Below, one piece after another: positions 32,474-41,600 of a DNA stretch of 64,000 nucleotides. Both the position numbers and the translations under genes were made by a program. The DNA is from Paracyclopina nana (Eukaryota; Arthropoda; Copepoda; Cyclopoida; Cyclopettidae): assembly GCA_019096065.1 (NCBI GenBank), contig JAGUCH010000007.1, forward strand, positions 146,501-210,500, read 5' to 3'. Position 1 is the first letter of the stretch. Every line of letters begins with the position of its first letter. The notes under the pieces were generated by a model. It was given only the letters and a program-made list of their open reading frames with translations, was not told the origin of the DNA and did not search any database.

Positions 32474-34117
32474 GTCCACGTTCATTGTACTTTTGTGTCT
32501 ACTGTGTTTACCGCAACTCATTTCGCGTTTACCTCAGCAGATAGCTCAGCCTTATGAAGCTCAGCACCTTTCTAGTCAAGTTCAGCAGTTCATTATCATA
32601 GCCAAGCACATTTCGAGTCCAATTTTTTACATTTCATGGCCAAAAGGACCGTAGACCATATCTCAGGTGTCAAGAATTGCATTTTAATTGCATAATTAAT
32701 CATTAGCGAATCATTAGCGGCCCAAATCCACAGATTCGGGCCTGTAAATAAGCTAGCATTCCAGCTCGGCCTTGACGGCCTTGACACTGCAAACGATGCT
32801 TCAATGTTCAAGAAAAGCGTTCACTATAGCCCTGCATTCCAGCTCGGGCTTGATGCAGCACCATATTTGAGTGTCTGCGATTACTACCGGCCAAGCGTTG
32901 GTGCTTATGGGCTACCAATGCCAATTTGGCATCCTTTTTTCCTTGGGCATTCCGGCTCGGCCTTGAGTGCGGCGAAGGAAACGTAGTCCCTACAGGACTG
33001 GAAAACCGGCCGTATGTCATTGCACATAGCAAAAGCAAGCTCAAGCACTAGGCAATGGCACAATATTCTTTTCCATATCAGGCTAGAAGACGTGTATTTT
33101 TCATTTTCTCACATGTCAGTCTACAATGTGTGCTGACCTAGCTTGTTTTGCTAGTGCTGTGTTTAGCGTAAATTGAATTCTCCACCAAAAAAGAGGGGAT
33201 TCATGTGGCAACTGCAAGATAGCCACATTTCAGCACTTCTTTTATTTAACAATATGCCTAATCTTTGTGCACTTTGAACCTTCTCTTCTGTTAGTCCATC
33301 TGGCGATCATTAGCGGTATCATTATAACATTAGTCATTTTCATTCTCTTGACTTTTATGCAACGTTTGATTTTATTCCTTGTACCCGCATAATAAATCCC
33401 GGAATTTGGGTCACCACTCGAGCCAAGTATGGCCATTTTTGAGTTTAGATAAGTTCAAAAACCTTCCCAGGTGAATTGTAGGTGCACCGGCGGTTCCAAT
33501 CTTCATTGTTCGTTTTAGCCTTGGGCAAAACGTTTTTAGTTTGTGGTTAGGCGCGTGGTGGCGCCACCATTCTACATCTCCAAGCGAAGCCGCTCAAACT
33601 GGATTTTTCTAGTGTGGGAGCGTCTCTGGATTTTTGTTCCATAACAACTTTTTGCCCCCCTTGGAGTCGGGTATCTGTTCAACAGAAACTGGCTCAGCGT
33701 CTTTGCGCCATGCAACTCACATTTCAGTCTATCTTGCTCAAATGTTTTTTGTCTAGCCATTTTGAACAGACTCATCGATTACGTTTTTATCTGTTATCAC
33801 TGAATTGCATAGCTATTATAGCTCTGCATTCCAGCTCGGTCTTGATGCGTGCATCAAGTTCGGGTGCTCATAACCGAAATTAATTTAAAAGATTGAGGTT
33901 ATCAGCACCGATCTTTTCAGCTAATTTCGGTTAGCACTAATAATAAGATCCATAAAGCAAATTTTGCACCTTTATGTGCTAGTGTTCAGATTTATAGTTT
34001 TTGTGGCACTTTGCCATTTCCAGTTTTATCTAGAAATTTTGTTTACAATACTTTCTCAGAGCGCGAGTGCGCTCAAAATTTGTGAAATTTTTGGGGCGCA
34101 GGCTGCATTTCCTGCGG
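32474..34117. other. Element spacer with repeated GCATTCCAGCTCGG motif and hairpins
   Basis: No convincing gene. GCATTCC(A/G)GCTCGG followed by (C/G/T)CTTGA recurs at about 32757, 32834, 32947 and 33826; the second and fourth copies match over about 30 bp. A perfect 8-bp inverted repeat with a 2-bp centre (CTTGATGC GT GCATCAAG) is at 33841-33858, and a longer interrupted hairpin at 33864-33937 pairs GTGCT...AACCGAAATTA with TAATTTCGGTTAGCAC. Confidence 0.6.
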
Positions 34118-34193
34118 CTACGTATATATACTCCCCCCTCCACAATTTTCTGCATTTTGTGGGAACTGTAGTGAGCAGTCACACAAAATTCAG
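34118..34193 (+). promoter_or_regulatory. Likely promoter and non-coding first exon of antisense gene 3
   Basis: TATATATA at about 34124, then about 60 bp later a strong donor TTCAG|GTAAGTATG at 34193/34194, just ahead of the coding exon at 34271. This suggests an untranslated first exon starting near 34150. Confidence 0.45.
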
Positions 34194-34270
34194 GTAAGTA
34201 TGTTTTCGAATCTTTAACTATAAAAGATTTAGCAGCTAGGCTAATTTTATTCAATTTTTTTATTTGAACT

Positions 34271-34591
34271 ATGGCGCCCGTGGGCACCCTCCATGATATC
34301 AAAAACCTAAATCGTGCCACTGTAAGGAAGGAAGGTCGGCACATACTAAATTTTTAGAATTACGATTTCCAAAACAAGTTCAGTTGTCACACATAGACTG
34401 TTGTGGCAATCGAACTTAAAATGGTATTTTATGGGGAAACACTTGTTCAACCCCCAAAATACCCCAGTGGTATCCAAAGCCGAAGAATTCACCAGCATAT
34501 AGGATTTTTGTTGTCTTTATTAGCCACAAGGGAGCGGCCTATTCCAATAGAGAGTGGGTCCCCACATATTGTTGAGGCAAGAAGGCCATAG
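34271..34591 (+). CDS. Antisense spliced gene 3 of the element: small protein, unknown
   Basis: Exons 34271-34321 and 34397-34591 (75-bp GT-AG intron, phase 0) give 81 residues beginning MAPVGTLHDIKNLNRAT and ending HIVEARRP. The second exon has balanced, globular-looking composition (IELKMVFYGETLVQPPKYPS). No signal peptide, TM helix or known motif. A nearer acceptor after TTTTTAG at 34357 would give a 36-bp intron and an early stop, so I prefer the one above. It is on the strand opposite to gag-pol. Confidence 0.5.
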
Positions 34592-35335
34592 TTTGGGCTG
34601 ATTATTCGCCCAGGCACAAAGCTGTACTTAGTATTTCAAAATCCCTTTTAGGGAGATGAATCCCATTTTTGTACAGATTTCCATGTTCCATTCTACTCAA
34701 AGTCCGGAGGCGCCACGACCAGGCCTGCAGTTCGAACCAGGTCATGGTCGAGACACTCTGATATTATAGGCACAGTAGTCGCTACACCCGAGTTTTTATT
34801 TCGTGGCATGTACTACTATGATATTGGTATCGTTTCCATGACAGAACAATTTAAATTCATAGTCATTCTTTTTATCAAAGCTCATTCCTCATTTCGGAGG
34901 GTGGCCAAGTTTTTCTAAATTCTTCTGAGAGTTTCGAAGATCTTTCCAAGATTTTATAAAGTAATGCGGCCAACACAAGTCTTCTCACGTATTGTGAGGT
35001 TTTATTGTGTCCCACTTGCACAGTGCCTAGGGCCAACTCTTGCTGTACTAAGGTACGAATGTCCCAGTAACTATCGACTCACGTGAGGCGTGGAGTGGAT
35101 AATGGTTCTTGGACATAGCTCAGTGGAGCTTTAACCATAGTTTTCAAAACATACCTATTCAGATGGGGCATTTGCCCCTCTGGTATTACGCCCATCTGCA
35201 ACTTCCCTCTTGCATGGCGTGCTTATAGTACTTTACTTTAACTAACAGTCAAACTTTATCCAGGCCAATCGGCCCAGCGAAGGCATTTTAACTTTATTAA
35301 AAACTAGTGTAAGTCTAACCCCCTACTATAGTAGT
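34592..35335. other. Element spacer without recognised gene
   Basis: About 740 bp with no convincing open frame or repeat. A GTAAGT donor-like site at about 35309 (AGT|GTAAGTC) could belong to an untranslated exon of the plus-strand frame that follows. Confidence 0.4.
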
Positions 35336-35836
35336 ATGGGGCAGAGACACGTAAGTACCGAGCAAAGCTCGATTTGCATCGGTATTTGTCAGGAAACAGG
35401 ACGGAATTATTTGTCCCATCAATATTGTAAAAATAACCTACGCAAACTTTATTTATTTTGTCAAAGCAAGCGAGGTTTGGTTTGTTGTTGGATTGAACAA
35501 TCCCTGGAGGAAGTCCAAATCCAGTGCCTTGTGGCTTCCATGATTTTTATACATACTTCTAGAACCGCTAACGAACTGCAGAGAGTATGTTTCGTTAGTT
35601 GTTTTCTTGCTGTCAATGTACTGTTCAGCAACTTATCACCTTTATGCATATTGTACCTTACTGGCGGGCATGTGAAGAGACATTGCCCGTTCGTATCCAT
35701 TTCTATGATCTTTTTGGCAAGTGGCCAAATTCAGGTCCGCAATCGACATTTTGCATTAACTTACTTTTGGGTGCGCTTGATTGGTAAAACGGTGCGCCCA
35801 TATTGGACTGACAAAGTAAAGGTAGTGACCCCATAA
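35336..35836 (+). CDS. Possible antisense gene 4 of the element
   Basis: A 166-codon plus-strand frame ending 48 bp before the convergent end of the integrase-tail gene, a tight fit typical of real neighbours. It is rich in Cys, Phe and Ile with no clear topology. A strong donor (CAC|GTAAGTACC) after the fifth codon and an acceptor (AAATTCAG) at about 35732 suggest a spliced form: MGQRH joined to VRNRHFALTYFWVRLIGK and the rest. Both versions stay in frame. No family recognised; may be spurious. Confidence 0.35.
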   Translation: MGQRHVSTEQSSICIGICQETGRNYLSHQYCKNNLRKLYLFCQSKRGLVCCWIEQSLEEVQIQCLVASMIFIHTSRTANELQRVCFVSCFLAVNVLFSNLSPLCILYLTGGHVKRHCPFVSISMIFLASGQIQVRNRHFALTYFWVRLIGKTVRPYWTDKVKVVTP

Positions 35837-35883
35837 AATATGGGCACTACGATTACCGTCATCACGTCCTTTCTTACGAATCT

Positions 35884-38568
35884 CTATTTAAACTTCTTAA
35901 AAGCTAGCTTGTATAGGTCATCATAGGTGAGACGCAGCCGCTTCATTTCATTTATGTTGCTATCATCTTGGTGATCCATGCCAGTCGCTTTAAGAAACTG
36001 AATATAATCAGGGACTGCAGCCATGTTTTTATTCAGTTTCCAATTAGGAATTACCTCTTCTAGTAACTCTCTCTCCTTTTGGTCTGGCCTTTCTTTCGTA
36101 TTTGTAAACCTAACACGGGCGAATTCCTTGTCCTCCCGATCTAAAGGAGCTATTCGTGGAATATTAGGAAAGTATTTTTGTTCTTTACCAACTTTGCTTT
36201 TCTCTTTCCCATACTTTCTTATTCCCGCTAACTCCCTGTAATTTACAGTTCCCTTTCTCTCCCGCAGTTGTCGTCTGGGAAGGATCCGTAATGGAGTGGG
36301 CTCACTAATTCCGGGATCAACTGCTGGTTGAGCAGCGGCCGAGGCCTCTGGTTCGTTTGGTCCAGCAAATGGTGTGGCAGACGAGCCAATTGGTTGGTCC
36401 GAGGATGCCACAGCTTGAGGAAGACTTGTATCATGTTCAACTGTCAATGCTACTTCCGGATGAGTCAATGCTTCCGGAGGAACAGGCTGAGCAACCGCAG
36501 GAGAACTCACAGGTACATTGCTTTTATTATACTCCCGAAACCCTGCCAAGGCGCGGTAGTTAACGTTTTTTCTCCTCCTTAGGTTATGAGGGAGAAAACG
36601 TAATGGAGACAACTTTTCTGGTTCATACGGAGCCCGTACAACAGCCTCAGGTGGCTTCTGAGTACCCGGTTGTGGAACTACCGGGCCAGTTTGCCTGACA
36701 GTGGGGTGTGCAACCCCAGGAGTAGCTTGATGAGCAATGTGCTCCTTTTCAGTCATAGCCAGGTCACCCAAAGGTGTAACCTTTGCCGAAAAGTGCTCAA
36801 GTACGTTTGTGCTTGGCACAGTTTGTGGTACTCCCGCATTTGGTAACTCACTATTTCTTGGTTGCAAATCAGGTTTTCTGACCGGACTTTTCATTATAGT
36901 ATACCGAACTTGAGGCTCCCCTCCTTCAGCTCCATAAATCTCCGGTTTCGGGGCACTGGGCCCTTCCATAGGATTATCGATTGGTGGAGAGGGAGGCCGT
37001 TTACGTGGTGAGAGTTCTAACTGGCGTCGTACAATATCGATTGCTTTTTGAACATTCTGTTTAATGCTTTTTGTCAGCGGTGTACGCCGCAGATTTTTAC
37101 GAGCAGTATAATAAATTGTGGTTGTGTCATCACTATCACTACTTTCATTTTCATCGTCGTGTGTATTTCCGCCGAATGGATCAGTAGGCAGTGCTAATTG
37201 CATACTTTCCAGGCCAGCAGATAAAGATTCTAGGTCAGTGTCAAATTTGGAAGGTGCGATGAAAGATGCTGCTTTTTCAACAACCTCCTCTATTTTATCA
37301 TTGTCCTTATTAGGAGTTGCGGACATACTTTGGTCAGGAGTGTGATATTTCTCCGGACTTTCAGGTATATCTGGCACACGTTGATCACGGTATTGGCCAC
37401 GAAAGGCCCACTTTACAGGGCTGACCCCTGCAAGTGTCCCTTCACTGACGTTCGAGCGATCAGGAGTACTAATATGGTCAGGTTTGACACTTGGTAAATT
37501 CGGGTATAACCGTTCTTGTTGGGCCATTTCAGCAAAAGTCGGAGGGCCACGTTGGCTTAAGGCCAGCATGTCCTCATAAAATGCTTCATTGGGCCCTGTA
37601 TTTGCACTTAGTGCAATTGCTTGTTCAATAAAATCATCAGTGTCAGTCTCCGACAAAGATGCACTCGTATCTTTTTGCGCATTGTTATTAACGGCATTGT
37701 TAGCTAGGTATTTTTCTTCTAACTTTTTACGATCATATTGTTCCCATTGCTTTTGCACGAGTTGCTTATTTTCCTCCTGTATTCGCAAAATATCTGAGGG
37801 CTTAAACAAGCTCGCTGCCTTTTGCATGAGAATAGAACCAGAGCGCTTATAGGTTTGGTGAATCGCACTTGGCTCTGTGTCCATTGATGTGGACTGTGAA
37901 ATCAATGAACTTTGCGAGGCCACTATACTAGAGGCCTTTGTATGACCCCGCAAACTATAATCATGACTTTCAGGGGCTGCCCCTTCAAGAAATTCAATAA
38001 CCTCATTCCTTGCTTTTTTACGTAGAATTTCTTCCGGAGTGTAAGGTCGTTTCAAGAGGTTGGACAACTTTTCCGGAAGAAATCTATATAGTTCATGGAA
38101 TCGGTATAACTTTACATGATCTAAGCTTACTTCACGAGTAAGCCCATCATAAAGATACGGCTTTACAGTCACAGTTGAATGCTGTCCAATGTCTATGACT
38201 TCAAATAAATCATCCATAAATTTATACCGTTGTTTATTTATGGGGTGTTTTATAACCAAAACTAAAGATCCAATCTCAGGTTTAAAGGAAGGCCTTTCAG
38301 TAGCCTTCATTTTTTCTAAGTGGAACTGTTCTTCTAGATCATATTCGCGCATGCGTTGACGCCATTCAGCTTTATGAATTTTGTCCTCGCTTTCACTAAG
38401 TATTTCAAACACATCCCGTCCTAAGTGATAGAACGGCATTTTGTCGAAAAATAATGAGAAAGGGGTGGGGGTGATCTTCACCCCTTTATCATCAGTATAT
38501 GCCAAATAAGTAAGAGGGCGGTTATTTATTGCGTAAATAGAAGTCTTAAACACATCGCATAACTTCAT
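35884..38568 (-). CDS. Integrase C-terminal part and Pro-rich tail of the element
   Basis: Open for 894 codons from the first ATG, and open upstream in the same frame to the amber codon that ends the pol frame at 38640-38638. The first 30 or so residues continue the integrase core (TYLAYTDDKG), followed by a C-terminal domain-like segment (SLVLVIKHPINKQRYKFMDDLFEV). The remaining 600 residues are a disordered Pro/Glu/Ser-rich region containing two diverged copies of a basic motif (PLRFLPHNLRRRKNVNYRAL and PLRILPRRQLRERKGTVNYR). The tail is far longer than in usual integrases and may bind chromatin or nucleic acid, which is inference. How it is translated past the stop is unknown. Confidence 0.75.
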   Translation of the reverse strand: MKLCDVFKTSIYAINNRPLTYLAYTDDKGVKITPTPFSLFFDKMPFYHLGRDVFEILSESEDKIHKAEWRQRMREYDLEEQFHLEKMKATERPSFKPEIGSLVLVIKHPINKQRYKFMDDLFEVIDIGQHSTVTVKPYLYDGLTREVSLDHVKLYRFHELYRFLPEKLSNLLKRPYTPEEILRKKARNEVIEFLEGAAPESHDYSLRGHTKASSIVASQSSLISQSTSMDTEPSAIHQTYKRSGSILMQKAASLFKPSDILRIQEENKQLVQKQWEQYDRKKLEEKYLANNAVNNNAQKDTSASLSETDTDDFIEQAIALSANTGPNEAFYEDMLALSQRGPPTFAEMAQQERLYPNLPSVKPDHISTPDRSNVSEGTLAGVSPVKWAFRGQYRDQRVPDIPESPEKYHTPDQSMSATPNKDNDKIEEVVEKAASFIAPSKFDTDLESLSAGLESMQLALPTDPFGGNTHDDENESSDSDDTTTIYYTARKNLRRTPLTKSIKQNVQKAIDIVRRQLELSPRKRPPSPPIDNPMEGPSAPKPEIYGAEGGEPQVRYTIMKSPVRKPDLQPRNSELPNAGVPQTVPSTNVLEHFSAKVTPLGDLAMTEKEHIAHQATPGVAHPTVRQTGPVVPQPGTQKPPEAVVRAPYEPEKLSPLRFLPHNLRRRKNVNYRALAGFREYNKSNVPVSSPAVAQPVPPEALTHPEVALTVEHDTSLPQAVASSDQPIGSSATPFAGPNEPEASAAAQPAVDPGISEPTPLRILPRRQLRERKGTVNYRELAGIRKYGKEKSKVGKEQKYFPNIPRIAPLDREDKEFARVRFTNTKERPDQKERELLEEVIPNWKLNKNMAAVPDYIQFLKATGMDHQDDSNINEMKRLRLTYDDLYKLAFKKFK

Positions 38569-38637
38569 ATTGTATGAGTTCGAGTTTAAGACTAATGCAC
38601 TCCTTATTATTCGTATAGCATTTTCAGCGTAAGCGTT

Positions 38638-41600
38638 CTACTGCTTGTATGGCGATAAAGTTCGGTAATGACATAACTCCTTAATTTTATAACGATCAAC
38701 AAGGCGTTGGAGGGCCTTATTAGTCGTTAGCTGGGCACCATTATCTGCAAGTAATGTTTTTGGCACCCCAAACAAAGAAATTACTTCTTCCATAGCATTC
38801 GCTACCTGCTTATATTTAGCATCCAATAGTGGTTTAGCAATTATCATCTTAGAATAAACATCGACAAATACTAACAGGTCTTTTGCGGAAGACCCTTTGA
38901 CTAAAGTGTCATCGAACTTGGCCAAATCAATCATTACCAATTCCCATGGCTGAGTCGGGATGCGGAAACGCCCCTTCCCAACAAACCTAGTATTAGCTTG
39001 GCGGTATAAAGCACAATGCATGCACGCACCAATAATAATACGACTGATTCTGGCTGAGTAAGTTGAATACATAGATTGAGTAAAAAGGGTATTGGTCTTT
39101 TTACTCCCCAAATGGTTATGTAACAGATGAATACATGCCATAAGGTACACACAGTTAGGCATACTCATATACACTTTTGTATTAGTAGCAACACTGAAGG
39201 GTAACTTTACATTCTTGCGTATAACCAACAAGGCACCATCAAGAACTCGGTATTTTACCGCAACATCTAATGGTACTTTCTCAGGAGGCGAAAGCATAAT
39301 TAAATTTATTATCTTTTGTGTTTCTTCACAATTTTGTTGCAACTTAATGAGTAGGTTGCGTGTAATTCCTGGTAAATGTGGCGATATTTGCCGTTTAACA
39401 GTTACTGTATCTACTCTTAAGTTATTTTCTATATGATTTACTGGTGAGTCAAAATCAGCTTCCCCATGAAACGAATGAGATAGTTTTGAAAGTATCTCGT
39501 CCTCAAGAAATTCATCATCATCATGTTTTGCTTGAAGTAAGGTTGACGTGTCGTCGTGCACAAATGGCGGCTTCGTGCCGATCATGTCAACCCATTTGTC
39601 ATTTAGGCAATGCAACCTTTTCTGGAGTAGAGTCTTACTCATAGTTCCAGAATTCACAAGTGTATCATACACGTGTGTAAGTAATTCCTGGGTTGTAAGC
39701 ACCTTATCTTTGATCGCATCGGGTAGAGGGTATTTATTTGAATAAATATCCTTAGTAATCTGTCCCGCAATAGAGTAAGGCGCATAAAATACAGTTTCAC
39801 CTTCTGGTGTTTGATGGTATTTATTTAATAATACATCAACTACTTCTACCTCTGTGCGAGGTACAGCCCTTAATTTCCATGCTACAGGCAGGGAATAAAT
39901 ACGAGCTGCTAATCTATGAGTAAATGCATCTTTACCAGTAAACGAACTAGCAAGTACGCTAGCGATAGATAAGCAATCAGTAACTATTACCAACCGCTCA
40001 TAAGCGAATAGTATGCTTTTAAAATGGTTTATCATTGTTAAAACTCCTAATGCTTCACGTTGAAATGAGTGGTATGAGAGGCAAACCGATAGAGGAAAGC
40101 GTGCGCTGTGTGCACCAACACACACAGCTTTCCCATCCTCATTCACCTCCATTAATAAGGCTGAAGTACTTATTACCCCAGAATCAACCACTAAATAACC
40201 TTCTTTAAAACGTGGTAGTGCCAACGACATACCCGTTTTAATCTCGTCTATTACTTTATAGAAACATTTTTCCTGGAAAGCAGTGAAAGTGAATTTTCCT
40301 GCTTTTCCTTGCGCTGTTTGTAACACATCTAGCAATGGTGCCGTGTAAGTAGCCATATTGGGGCAGTATTGGCTTAACCAGTTTGTCATCCCAATAAACT
40401 TTTGCAGCTGTTTCTTTGTTGTGGGCATAGGGAAATCATCAAATGCAGACCTGAATTTATCGGGCATTCGCATAGTCATAATCCCATTTTCATCAATAGA
40501 TATTAGGTGCCCTAAGACTGTAGCTTCTTTAACACCTAATTGCGTCTTTTTAATTTGTAATAGGGCATTTAAGTCCTTGAGGCTTTGAAACAACTTCCTC
40601 AAATCACCTAAATGTCGTATGTAATCGTCCAATGTAGCAGGCCTAGGCTTGCCAGGGTTCTTACAGGCCACGACCAAATCGTCTACATATACACATGTAA
40701 AGGGCAATATCTCAGGGTTAAGGGCCTGTTGGAGGAGCTCTGCGAACATTCTCGGAGCAATGGCGATCCCTTGTAGGCATGACTTACTTTTCAAAAAGAC
40801 TGATCTATATATACTGCGAGGGGACGTTACTGCGAAGCAGCACATATCAGCACTATCGGAGTCCACAGGTAAGTTATCGTATCCGGATGTCACATCAAAA
40901 GATGACATCAAACATGAATTAGATAACATCCCTAGCAAGGTAGGGATAGGTGGCACTATGTGCTCTGAAGTCGTAAATATCAGATTTTTATTAAAAGATG
41001 TTAAGTCAACCAATAGCCGAGGCTTGCGTTGCTTCATGGGCAGCTTTTCATCATTTGGCCTTGAAGTCAAGAAACAAGGGCAAGCCGAGTACCTATTAAG
41101 TGACTTATCCACAATCTCAATTAATCCAGATGACAGCATTAATGCTATTTTACGGTCAACCTGCGTAGTTTCATACTCCGACATGTTAAATACTTTTGGC
41201 ACCAATGGTTTATCATCCTTTAACTGGAACTTCATGGGTTCGACATTCCATAGCCTATATGATCTAGGATCCTCCGAGAATATAGTCTTATATTCTATTA
41301 AGAGGTCCCTAAAGTCTTCTCTGACCTCATCCGGAATGTGTTCTAGATCCATGTTCAAGATCGTTTCTGGTTTCAATGGAAATGTGTAACCTGCTACTCC
41401 ATTTAAAACACGGAGAGGGTCAAATTCACTAGGGAATTTCAGAAGGAGATTATAAACCTCATCATATAGTTTTTGGTTATTTTTCTCATCCTTAGAGAGC
41501 TCCAGGCTAGCTGATACAAGGTCTAGTTCAGAAGGACTTTTCAGGACTGTTTGCCTGGTACTGGTATCAACAATAGGACCTTCATAAATAGTAGTGAAGC

